A stretch of DNA of 24,805 nucleotides from UBA4416 sp046594225. GTDB lineage: Bacteria; Bacteroidota; Bacteroidia; B-17B0; Aurantibacillaceae. Position 1 is the first letter of the stretch, and the number at the start of each line of letters is the position of its first letter. The translations under genes and the position numbers were made by a program. Positions 1 to 7,900 of this stretch are shown here, in pieces. The stretch covers positions 1-24,805 of the forward strand of contig JBKJPW010000036.1 of assembly GCA_046594225.1 (NCBI GenBank), given 5' to 3'. Below the pieces are notes generated by a model. The model was not told the origin of the DNA. It worked only from the letters and a program-made list of their open reading frames with translations, and did no database searches.

Positions 1-344
1 ACTTCATCATTCATTTCTACGCCTGTAGCTGTTTGTTTAAACGAATGCCTGTGATGCCATAATTTATAGGGACCAAAGCGTTGTTCATCAATAAAGTATT
101 CTCCATCTTTCACATGAGTTATTTCTGTCATCCATTTCACAGGAATACCTAACATCGGTTTAAGAACATAAGTGATAATTTGCCCTGCATACATTTTTTC
201 TCCATCTTTTTTGTCGGATGTAATTACAAAGCCCATCTCTGGCGGAGTTATTTTAGCCAAATTATTTGGCGACGAAAAAAAATCCCAAGCTTCGTTTAAG
301 GGTATAGGTAAATGTTGCGTGCTTTTAATACTATAAAACTTCAT
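1..344 (-). CDS. SRPBCC (START-like) family protein, C-terminus cut off by window edge
   Basis: Reading the minus strand from the ATG at 344-342 gives an uninterrupted frame of 114 codons that runs off the left edge. It begins MKFYSIKSTQHLPIPLNEAW, followed by a stretch on placing the protein near solvent or ligand (NNLAKITPPEMGF) and a strand containing KWMTEITHV. This layout, an N-terminal xxxxQxLPxxxxEAWxFFSxPxNLxxITPP, is what I know from the 'ligand-binding SRPBCC domain' proteins (COG4276 type), which are about 150 residues and have a hydrophobic cavity. The ligand is unknown. It is divergent from the Nudix gene, and the long palindrome at 361-528 fills the space between them. The family call is fairly secure; the function is not known. 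Confidence 0.8.
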   Translation of the reverse strand, partial: MKFYSIKSTQHLPIPLNEAWDFFSSPNNLAKITPPEMGFVITSDKKDGEKMYAGQIITYVLKPMLGIPVKWMTEITHVKDGEYFIDEQRFGPYKLWHHRHSFKQTATGVEMNDE

Positions 345-360
345 AATGTGTTATCTTTGT

Positions 361-528
361 TTAATACTTAGTATAATCATAATTTACTCCAAAATACTCG
401 TTCTTTTTCATCAATATTTCTTCAAAAAATCTTTCCCTAGGCATTGCTACGCAAAGATTTTTATTTATCATCTTGATAAAAAATTACTTCGTATTTTTGG
501 CCTAAATCATAATTACACTAAGTATAAG
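361..528. repeat. ~165-bp imperfect long palindrome (MITE-like)
   Basis: The outer arms 364-385 and 504-525 pair at 19 of 22 positions, and the three differences are all transitions that still allow G-U pairing. Similarity continues inward: CCAAAATAC near 389 against the complement of the 491-503 stretch, and AAAAATCTTT at 425-434 against AAAGATTTTT at 453-462. A small apical stem (TAG 438-440 with CTA 447-449) shares the same axis near position 443.5. The whole gap between the two divergent genes is therefore one big stem-loop. There is no coding sequence in it. The promoter-like TATTTTTG lies in its right arm. Confidence 0.7.
473..499 (+). promoter_or_regulatory. Predicted Bacteroidota-type promoter for the Nudix gene
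   Basis: TATTTTTG at 492-499 is an exact match to the TAnnTTTG -7 element. A TTG at 473-475 is 16 nt upstream, slightly shorter than usual for the -33 element. Transcription would start near 506, giving a leader of about 40 nt. A second exact TATCTTTG lies at 352-359 but has no convincing -33 partner. Confidence 0.4.
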
Positions 529-545
529 ACAAATAAAGTAGCGCA

Positions 546-1172
546 ATGTTTGAACAATTCATCGAAAAATTAAAAACTAATTTGCAAAAACCATTACCCG
601 GTGTTGAAGTTCAGTTTGAAATGGCTCATGTAAAACGCGAAAAAGTGCTTGCTAATTCGTTGGGCGCAGAAGATTACAGGCCAAGTGCTGTATTGATTTT
701 ATTATACCCTAATAAACAGGAAAAAATATCTGTTTTGTTGATTGAACGCATGGCTTATGATGGCCACCATAGCGGACAAATTGCTTTGCCAGGTGGTAAA
801 GCAGATGCAGATGATATAGATTTACAAGCCACTGCTTTGCGCGAATTTTTTGAAGAAACAGGTTCGGATGCAATGCCTACAGTTATTGGTAAATTGACTC
901 CTGTATACATTCCCGTGAGTAAATTTATGGTACAGCCTTTTGTGGCTTATGTTAATCAAAAACCAAATTTTACAGCGAGTGTTCATGAGGTGAATGAGTT
1001 AATTGAATGGGACATTAATCACTTATTAAACCCTGAAATCATCAAAGAAACATCTATTGAACCAACAAAGGGCTACAAAATAAAAACACCTTACTTTGAT
1101 ATACAAGGCAAGGTGCTTTGGGGCGCCACAGCAATGATGCTGAATGAATTGAAGTGGGTGTTGAAACAATAG
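546..1172 (+). CDS. Nudix hydrolase, CoA pyrophosphatase type
   Basis: The product has 208 residues, the usual length for this family. Residues 64-84 carry the extra signature of CoA-type Nudix enzymes: LLIERMAYDGHHSGQIALPG, close to the UPF0035 consensus LLTxRSxxLRxHxGQVxFPGG. The Nudix box follows (G84 to G106, with R99, E100, E103 and E104 as likely Mg2+ ligands). The first glutamate of the generic box is replaced by an aspartate around residue 90. Family members cleave CoA and CoA derivatives to 3',5'-ADP and phosphopantetheine; substrate choice here is inferred. The start follows a promoter-like sequence. The TAG stop codon is inside the terminal repeat of the small element that begins at 1169, so that element defines the C-terminus. 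Confidence 0.88.
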   Translation: MFEQFIEKLKTNLQKPLPGVEVQFEMAHVKREKVLANSLGAEDYRPSAVLILLYPNKQEKISVLLIERMAYDGHHSGQIALPGGKADADDIDLQATALREFFEETGSDAMPTVIGKLTPVYIPVSKFMVQPFVAYVNQKPNFTASVHEVNELIEWDINHLLNPEIIKETSIEPTKGYKIKTPYFDIQGKVLWGATAMMLNELKWVLKQ

Positions 1173-1390
1173 AACGCGGATGCCGCTGATTTTTTATGGT
1201 TAGAGTAAGATTTTTTTTAACTCATTTAATTTATATGGAAGAAGATTGTTTAAGGTACCAATTTGGCACCTTAAAACAATGCGAGAATATAAAATATTTG
1301 TCTTATGCTTTTACTGAACAGGGAGTAACAATGTTTTCGTGATTTGCAAAATCACAAATATCATAACCATCTGTGTTATCTGCGTTCTAT
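1169..1390 (+). repeat. 222-bp small element with 9-bp terminal inverted repeats (long form, contains ORF6N relic)
   Basis: The ends are ATAGAACGC (1169-1177) and GCGTTCTAT (1382-1390), a perfect inverted repeat. Just inside, the left end reads GGATGCCGCTGATTTT and the right end, on the opposite strand, reads AGATAACACAGATGG. Both ends match those of the element at 20676-20782, which lies in the opposite orientation. The inside holds an ORF6N-like relic at 1235-1342. There is no transposase. The element fills the gap between the convergent Nudix and asnS genes. Confidence 0.65.
1235..1342 (+). pseudogene. Relic of an ORF6N-domain protein
   Basis: A 35-codon stretch from the ATG at 1235 to the TGA at 1340-1342 reads MEEDCLRYQFGT, then a short degenerate part, then YLSYAFTEQGVTMFS. 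The pattern (L)RxQFGT...RYxPxAFTEQGVAMLS is the hallmark of ORF6N domains, which are KilA-N-like DNA-binding domains common in phages and Bacteroidota. The full domain and the rest of the protein are missing on both sides, so this is a fragment and not a gene. Part of it also forms an imperfect hairpin (1245-1259 with 1265-1280). Recognition comes from memory of the family, and the fragment is short. Confidence 0.55.
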
Positions 1391-1395
1391 AAATA

Positions 1396-2847
1396 CTAAA
1401 ACTCACAATTATTCGGAGTCCTCGGAAAAGCAATCACATCACGGATATTAGTCATACCGGTTACAAATAATACCAAACGTTCAAAACCTAAGCCAAATCC
1501 AGCGTGCGGACAAGCACCAAAACGACGCGTATCTAAATACCAACTCATTTCTTCTGTTGGGATGTGCATATCGTTCATACGGCCTTCTAATTTTTCTAAA
1601 CGCTCTTCACGTTGGGAACCTCCAATAATTTCACCAATACCAGGAAATAAAATATCCATAGCCGCTACCGTTTTTCCATCATCATTCATGCGCATGTAAA
1701 ACGATTTGATGTCTTTTGGATAGTCTGTTAAAATAACTGGCTTTTTAAAATGTTTTTCTACTAAGTAACGCTCGTGTTCGCTTTGTAAATCAGCGCCCCA
1801 GCCTTCAATAATATATTGAAATTTCTTTTTCTTATTGTGATTAGATTCACGTAAAATATCAATGGCTTCGGTGTAAGTAATTTTTGCAAATTCGTTTCCT
1901 AAACAGAAATTTAATTTCTCTAATAAATTTAATTCGCTACGCTCCGTTTGTGGTTTATTTTTTTCTTCATCTAACAAACGTTGAGATAGAAATTCAATAT
2001 CTTCTTTGTTATTTTCTAAAGCATAAGTAATCACATACTTCAACATTTCTTCTGCTAAAGCCATATTGTCTTTTAAATCATAAAACGCCATCTCTGGTTC
2101 TATCATCCAAAACTCAGCTAAGTGACGTGTTGTGTTGGAATTCTCTGCGCGAAACGTTGGTCCAAATGTATAAACATCGCTAAAAGCCATAGCAGCTAAT
2201 TCGCCTTCTAATTGGCCCGAAACCGTTAAGTTGGTTGCTTTACCAAAAAAATCTTGTTTGTAATCAATTTCTCCTGCTTCGTTTAGTGCTGGATTTTTAG
2301 GATCAAGTGTTGATACACGAAACATTTCCCCAGCACCTTCAGCATCACTACTGGTAATGATTGGCGTGTGCATGTAAACAAATCCTTTATCGTTAAAAAA
2401 TTTATGAATAGCGTATGCTAAAGTATGACGCACTCTAAAAATAGCGCCAAATGTACCTGTACGAAAACGTAAGTGAGCAATCTCTCTTAAAAATTCTAAA
2501 GAGTGGGCTTTTGGTTGTAAGGGGTATGCATTTGGTTTAGAAATATCTGATTCTGAATCTCCGTAAACGACGATATCCGAAACAACAATTTCAACGGTTT
2601 GTCCTTTACCTTGTGAAGCTATTAATTTACCAGTAACACCAATACAAGCACCTGGTGTTAAACGTTTTAAAGTATCTGCATTAAAAGTCTCAAAATTAAC
2701 AACTGCTTGAATATTATTAATACTAGAGCCATCATTAATAGCTATAAATGAATTGTTACGAAATGTGCGAACCCAACCTTTTACGTTAACCGTTTGGTCT
2801 GTTAAGTTTCCTTTTAATACTTCTTTAATTTTTGTGCGAGTTGTCAT
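1396..2847 (-). CDS. asnS: Asparaginyl-tRNA synthetase
   Basis: This class II synthetase charges tRNA-Asn with asparagine in the cytoplasm. The 483-residue product has an N-terminal OB-fold anticodon-binding domain (about 18-98, VNVKGWVRTFRNN). The catalytic domain follows, with motif 2 at about 229-252 (FRAENSNTTRHLAEFWMIEPE) and motif 3 at 450-458 (GFGLGFERL). It ends in RTPNNCEF, as bacterial AsnRS usually does; AspRS ends differently and has an extra insertion domain. Its presence suggests direct Asn-tRNA(Asn) formation without need of the GatCAB transamidation route for this tRNA. A small inverted repeat, GCCTT/AAGGC, lies just before the start codon (about 2849-2865). It is convergent with the Nudix gene across the 222-bp element. 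Confidence 0.97.
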   Translation of the reverse strand: MTTRTKIKEVLKGNLTDQTVNVKGWVRTFRNNSFIAINDGSSINNIQAVVNFETFNADTLKRLTPGACIGVTGKLIASQGKGQTVEIVVSDIVVYGDSESDISKPNAYPLQPKAHSLEFLREIAHLRFRTGTFGAIFRVRHTLAYAIHKFFNDKGFVYMHTPIITSSDAEGAGEMFRVSTLDPKNPALNEAGEIDYKQDFFGKATNLTVSGQLEGELAAMAFSDVYTFGPTFRAENSNTTRHLAEFWMIEPEMAFYDLKDNMALAEEMLKYVITYALENNKEDIEFLSQRLLDEEKNKPQTERSELNLLEKLNFCLGNEFAKITYTEAIDILRESNHNKKKKFQYIIEGWGADLQSEHERYLVEKHFKKPVILTDYPKDIKSFYMRMNDDGKTVAAMDILFPGIGEIIGGSQREERLEKLEGRMNDMHIPTEEMSWYLDTRRFGACPHAGFGLGFERLVLFVTGMTNIRDVIAFPRTPNNCEF

Positions 2848-2903
2848 AGCCTTAAATTTGAAGGCATGAAGATAAAGAAAAATGAGAGATTAAAACAGAT
2901 TAA

Positions 2904-3374
2904 TTACTTTTTTCCTTTTCCTTTACCGTTTCCTTTTGAGCCTGAATTTCCCTGTCCTCCTTTGTTAGCTTTGGAACTCTTATTTTTGAATTTAGCTTTC
3001 ATTTCATGAAACTCCTTTGACCCAGGTTTAATACCAAGTTCTTTGGCAATTTCTCCCCAGCCTTTGTTTTTATTAAGTTTATATGAGTCAGCCACAGTTT
3101 CAATAGGCTTATGAATAATAGCGGCTACTTCAGCAGCCATATAAATATCCCCAGGGGTCATAGTCTGCAATAATACTTCAATTTTTGGTTTTCCTATTTC
3201 AAAAGATATAGATACATCATTTTTGAAGATAGAAATGTCGGCTTGTGCTTTCACGTTGATGTCTTTTAACATATTGTCCATTTCAACATCCCCTGTTCTT
3301 GGGTTAAAACTAATAGTTTGTGCGTTTAAGGATACAATAAAGATGATGGCGATTGTGGTGAATGTTTTTTTCAT
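2904..3374 (-). CDS. Small secreted protein with basic Gly/Lys/Ser tail, function unknown
   Basis: The 156-residue product begins with a clear signal peptide (MKKTFTTIAIIFIVSLNA, cleavage before Q19). Residues 20-65 are predicted strands, with DVSISFEIGKPK. Residues 65-125 look helical and carry two turn motifs, MTPGDIYMAAEVA and KGWGEIAKELGIKPGSKEFH. The last 30 residues are low-complexity and basic, rich in Gly, Lys and Ser, so the mature protein should be strongly cationic at its end. I know similar KGWGxIAKxLGIKPGSxEFHxLK proteins only as hypothetical Bacteroidota secreted proteins. Localisation to the periplasm or surface is inferred. Its upstream region is shared with the divergent Nfu-type gene. 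Confidence 0.8.
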   Translation of the reverse strand: MKKTFTTIAIIFIVSLNAQTISFNPRTGDVEMDNMLKDINVKAQADISIFKNDVSISFEIGKPKIEVLLQTMTPGDIYMAAEVAAIIHKPIETVADSYKLNKNKGWGEIAKELGIKPGSKEFHEMKAKFKNKSSKANKGGQGNSGSKGNGKGKGKK

Positions 3375-3395
3375 TAGCTTTTGGTTTTAGCGAAA

Positions 3396-3403
3396 TAAAG
3401 ATA
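3396..3403 (-). promoter_or_regulatory. Possible -7 element for the small secreted protein gene
   Basis: The minus strand reads TATCTTTA here, 7 of 8 matches to TAnnTTTG, about 22 nt before the start codon. No good -33 element sits at the expected distance, so this is weak. Confidence 0.3.
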
Positions 3404-3506
3404 GGGAAATTTATTGTTTTTTTTAAATCAAAATACCATTTTTTTGAAGAGCAAATATGAGATTGTGTCACTTTGTGAGTAATGACGATAATTCTAAAAA
3501 CCTTCC

Positions 3507-3514
3507 TATCTTTG
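3507..3514 (+). promoter_or_regulatory. -7 promoter element of the Nfu-type gene; decides its start codon
   Basis: TATCTTTG is an exact TAnnTTTG match. Transcription would begin near 3520, downstream of the more distal in-frame ATG at 3457, so translation must use the ATG at 3529 with a leader of about 10 nt. The -33 element is not obvious. Confidence 0.5.
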
Positions 3515-3528
3515 TAAAAAATATCACT

Positions 3529-4158
3529 ATGGAAAACGAAGTAGAAATACCTTATACGATATATATTGAAGCAACCCCAAACCCTGCTTCTATGAAATTT
3601 GTTGCTAATAAAATTTTAATAAAAGAAAAAGGAGCAACGGCAGAATATAAAAACATCTCTGAAACTCAAACAGCTCCGATTGCTAAACAACTATTTCAGT
3701 TTCCGTTTGTTAAAACCGTTTTTATTTCGGCTAACTATATTACGGTTACAAAAATTGATGCAGTTGAGTGGGACGACATTAGTTTGGAATTACGTATCTT
3801 TTTAAATGATTATCTGAATAAAGGAAACTTAATAGTAACTGCTTTGCCACAGCAAGAAGTAGCGGTTGATAATACATTTACTGAAAAGAAAACTATCAGT
3901 ACACAGCATGTTGCAGCTAAAGATGAAGTAGAAGCAAAAATTATTGAAATTTTAGATCAATACATTCGCCCAGCTGTAGAGTCGGACGGAGGGATGATTA
4001 CGTTTAAAGAATTAAAAGATGGCATAGTAACCGTGCAAATGCGTGGCGCTTGTAGTGGCTGCCCAAGTAGCACTATGACGTTGAAAGCTGGCATTGAGGC
4101 GTTATTGAAACGTTTATTGCCTGACGCTGTAAAAGAAGTAGTGAGTGAAGCGATGTAG
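3529..4158 (+). CDS. NifU-like (Nfu) iron-sulfur cluster scaffold/carrier protein
   Basis: Nfu proteins carry Fe-S clusters and hand them to apo-enzymes. The product is 209 residues from the ATG at 3529. The longer frame starting at 3457 adds 24 residues unlike the family and would place the promoter inside the gene. Residues 8-100 form the N-terminal Nfu_N domain (TPNPASMKFVANK, LFQFPFVKTVFIS). A variable linker spans about 105-135. The C-terminal NifU domain (about 135-205) has DGGMITFKEL and the cluster-binding CxxC at 175-178 (GACSGCPSSTMTLK). The two-domain layout matches human NFU1 and many Bacteroidota homologues. It stands alone, without other suf or isc genes beside it. Confidence 0.93.
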   Translation: MENEVEIPYTIYIEATPNPASMKFVANKILIKEKGATAEYKNISETQTAPIAKQLFQFPFVKTVFISANYITVTKIDAVEWDDISLELRIFLNDYLNKGNLIVTALPQQEVAVDNTFTEKKTISTQHVAAKDEVEAKIIEILDQYIRPAVESDGGMITFKELKDGIVTVQMRGACSGCPSSTMTLKAGIEALLKRLLPDAVKEVVSEAM

Positions 4159-4165
4159 AAAGATG

Positions 4166-4230
4166 AACCATAAAAGGCATAAAAGTTCATAAAGTAAAAC
4201 GACTTGCATTCTTATATGACTTATATGGTT
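4166..4230. repeat. 65-bp inverted repeat built from CATATAAG-like units
   Basis: The left arm from 4166 begins AACCATAAAAGGCATAAAAG. The opposite strand from 4230 begins AACCATATAAGTCATATAAG. They agree at about 17 of the first 20 positions, then fade toward the centre. The repeat lies between two convergent genes (Nfu-type and comF-like) and could serve both as a terminator. The repeated AACCATATAAG/CATATAAG units suggest an interspersed family and not a simple terminator. A weaker related stretch (ACTTCTTGAACTTCTATGA) lies near 11597-11615. Confidence 0.55.
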
Positions 4231-4237
4231 AAAGTAA

Positions 4238-4921
4238 TTATTTATCCGCGTAAGCAATACTCAATACACTTATTTTTATTCCCTCAATGCCTTGTAGCAC
4301 CTGACAGCAGGCTTCAATAGTAGCTCCCGTGGTAATTACATCATCTACTAAAACAACATGTTTGTTTTTAAATGTTTCGGGAACAATTAAATCAAACACA
4401 TCTTCTACATTTTCCCAACGTTCGTATTTGCTTTTTTTAGTTTGAGTTTCAGTAAATTCTTTTCGTTGTAAAACACTTGTGTTTAATATAGTTCCCAAGC
4501 CTTGAGCCAAGCCTTTGGCAAATTCTTCACTTTGATTAAAACCACGCATCTTCATTTTTTTGGAATGCAATGGAACGGGAATAATGTAATCAGCTTTGTT
4601 GATGGTGGGATCTTCTTTCAAATCTTCGGCATACCATTTACCTACAAGTACTGCTAAATCTTTATTGCTTTTATATTTAATGGCGTGTAATATTTTCTGT
4701 ATGCTGCCTTTTTTAGTAAACAAATAAAAACTACTTGCTAAAAGTAAAGGGGTTCTTCCATAAAATAAAGCATCAACCGGATTGCGTTGTTGTTTGTGGA
4801 AATTAGTTTTCGGTAAATTGGTATAACAGTAATTACAAACTTGTTCTTCGTGTTTGAATAATGAATTGCCGCAAGCAATACAATTACGCGGATAGATAAG
4901 TGCTAAAAAATCTTGTAGCAT
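4238..4921 (-). CDS. ComF-family phosphoribosyltransferase-like protein
   Basis: ComF proteins combine an N-terminal zinc finger with a type I phosphoribosyltransferase fold and are tied to DNA uptake in naturally competent bacteria. This product has 227 residues, typical for the family. It has four cysteines in two CxxC pairs (C14/C17 and C29/C32), then the conserved IKYKSNKDLA and IPVPLHSKKMKMRGFNQSE segments. The PRPP-binding loop is at about 189-201 (VVLVDDVITTGAT). The start codon overlaps the stop of the lamin-tail gene by one base (TAATG), so translation is probably coupled to that gene. That neighbour is a cell-surface protein, which gives no clear hint about uptake. Activity as a transferase is not established for the family. 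Confidence 0.9.
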   Translation of the reverse strand: MLQDFLALIYPRNCIACGNSLFKHEEQVCNYCYTNLPKTNFHKQQRNPVDALFYGRTPLLLASSFYLFTKKGSIQKILHAIKYKSNKDLAVLVGKWYAEDLKEDPTINKADYIIPVPLHSKKMKMRGFNQSEEFAKGLAQGLGTILNTSVLQRKEFTETQTKKSKYERWENVEDVFDLIVPETFKNKHVVLVDDVITTGATIEACCQVLQGIEGIKISVLSIAYADK

Positions 4922-7900
4922 TACAATTTACCAGCAAGCGTACAACTTAGTTTATACTTATTTACTTTACCGGATAAATTAAATAACTCTACATAAACCA
5001 CATAAATTCCAATCGGAGCCTTTTCATTATCATCATTAATACCATTCCAGCTTAATGTTCCGTCTTGCGCTAATTGTTCATTGCGAATTAAATAACGAAC
5101 TTGTCTGCCTTTGCTGTCATAAATGTAAACGTTTGCGGCTTTTCCTGGTTCATCTAATTTGTAAGAGATATTTAAAACATCATTATAGCCATCATTATCA
5201 GGAGAAAATAATGGATTAGAAATAGTTACGCCACTTCCGCCATCCGCTTGCAAATATTGTGAGTTACGATAGGCTGGTGTTGCAAAACCAACACCTTCAG
5301 AAGCACTATTCCAATTTGTTTTGTCGGTTGTTGGCCTATTAAAATCAATACGTTCTAAAGAAACGCCTTTAGTGCTAACCAATAAAGGAAAATGCATTTT
5401 ACTGGTATATTTAAAATTATCAATAACGGTAAAGTTTACATCGCTTAATGTAACCACGTCATCATCTGTATTCATACTTGGTAAATCTATTACATCTAAA
5501 AATCCTTTAGGGTTTGTTGTAAGGTATTGTAGTTTTACGGCAGTGCCATTTTCGCTAATAACAGCATAACTTTCAGGAAATAACAAATAGCCTTCCGCTG
5601 TAATAATCTCAGTATCTTTTAGTGTTCCTGTTATGGTGTCCATCGACCCAAGACGCAAATCTTTTAAATTAATAGTTTTACTACTGCGATTATATAACTC
5701 CACAAAATCTACGCCGCCTGTCCCAGGGTCAAATAAAATTTCATTAATTACTACGTCATTTGGTGCTGGTGCTTCTGGTAACGCAAAAGGTAAAGAGCCA
5801 TTTATTAAAGCATTGCCAACGCAATCGGTTATTCCGTTTAATACACTCACATTATAAATAGTGCCTAATTGTATGGATGATGATAATTTTAAAACTACTT
5901 TTTTAAAGTCGGGAGCAATTGCTTTTACATAAGTAGGAGTTGTTAATGCATTATCAAATGTATAGTTTAAAGAATTTGATAAAGTCAAACTATCTAATGG
6001 CTCAGTAAATAATAAGGCAATGGTATCAGCAGTAATTACTATTACTCTATCCAATGTTGGAGATGTTGCATCTGGATTAGTACCTGCTACTGAATTTGCA
6101 ATGGCAGGAGTTCCACCGTTAGGATGAGTACTGGCGTGCCAATTAGTTTGTCCGCCACAAGGATTGTTAGCGTCTATTTGTTCTAAGCTCCAGCCGCCAT
6201 CAGCCTTGTTTGCATCGTTGTACCAGCTTGATGAATAAGAGACAGAGCTAATTACCATGTGATTTGTATCGCGCAAAGTAAGAGTTGTGCCATCGTTTAA
6301 TAATGATGGAAAGCTAGTTACTTCAGTTGCAGGTATACTATAATTAATTAAAAATTGATTTGCTAATCCCGAGCCTACTAAAACTAAATAACCGTTTGGT
6401 GCAATGGTAACATCTGGTAACTTTTTGGAAGTAGTTAAACTTGCAAAGCTCCAATTTTTTAAGTTAATACTAAAGTTAGTTCTGTTTTTTAATTCTACAT
6501 ATTCTTCGTTTGGTAAATCAATTGCAGGATCTGGATCGGGCATTAATTCATTAATAACAACATCATAAGGTTTTGCATGATAATGAGAAAAAGCTTTTGT
6601 GTTTGGACTTAAAACATTTCCACTACAATCACTCATACCTGAAATAGTAATGGTGTAGTTAGTCGCATTGATCAATTTATTAGCTAAAGAAATTGTTACA
6701 CACATGTTACCAGAGTTAGCAACAGCCAAAGTTGGAGAGCCAATACCGCCATTAATACTATAATTTGAAGTTAAATTTAATTGAGACGAAGCAATGGCAT
6801 CATCAAAACAAATAGAAAGGTGTAATGAATCTATAACGGTTACCGAATTAATTTTAGGAGCAATAACATCAGGCGCTAAGGAATAAACTGAATTTACAAA
6901 ACCGGGAGTTCCTCCATTTGGATTATTTGAGCCAATCCAATTATTAATTTGCGAGCAATTAAAATTTATGTTTGGATTAATTTGTTCTAAAGTATAACCA
7001 CCATTTTTCTTTACAGCATCTTGATACCAAGTATCTTTATAATTTACACTATCAATAAACACACCAGCATTTGTTTTTAAATAAATGTTATCCCCCGTGT
7101 TATTTAATGTAGGAAAAGAACTTACTCCCAGCTTGTTCATATAACCCAAGGCAGTAAATTGTGCTGTATCTGCCACTGGGCAAATAATAACGTAACTATT
7201 TGGAGCCATTACATAATTGCCAAGTGTGGCGCCAGTGGCCGTATAACTATCTGCTAACTTTAACCCGTTTAAATTAAAAGTATTGGAGCTTCTGTTATAT
7301 AATTCAACAAACTCGGCATTGGTTAAATTAATTACTGGCGAAGGATCAGGGAATAACTCGTTAATCACAATGTCTTTAAAACCTACTGTTACGGGAGCTA
7401 AATAAGTAAAGTTAGTTGTGGCTGAAGCAATAGCATTTAGCGCAATGTCTTGCACGCCAGTAATAGTTAATGTATTAGCTATGGCATTTGCAAAAGGAGT
7501 TGTAAACGATAAATGTACTAACGAAAAATTACTAGCATCTCTGATTGCTGTATTAGGATTACCGATACTGTTGTTAACACTATAGTTTGAAACTGCTTGT
7601 GCAGATGTAATTTCTATCGGCTCGTTAAACAAAACATCCAATTGTGTATTAGAGATGACTATACTGCTGACAATAGTTGGTGGTATAACATCTGCTACAA
7701 TAGTTGCAATGTTTATGTCGTCAAATACATGTTTTCCAAAAAAACTAGCAGTTGATTGTTTAATAACAAAGCCAAAAGTGGTAGATGAAGAGAAAGTTGC
7801 ATCTGTAATGGTTCCTTCTGTAAAATAACTGCTACCTGTTCCTGTTAAATCTCTTTCTAAAGTAAATAGATTCGAACTAGTTCTAGTCACTTTTATTTTA

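Noticed and set aside
346..573. Short plus-strand frame of 75 codons covering the gap before the Nudix gene
   Set aside because: It runs through the long palindrome, has no family resemblance and overlaps the Nudix start; the region is better explained as structure.
3457..3528. Longer start for the Nfu-type gene
   Set aside because: A perfect -7 promoter element lies inside these 24 codons and the extra residues do not resemble the family.
3957..4190. Minus-strand frame of 77 codons inside the Nfu-type gene
   Set aside because: It is the antisense of the CxxC region and reads no known family.
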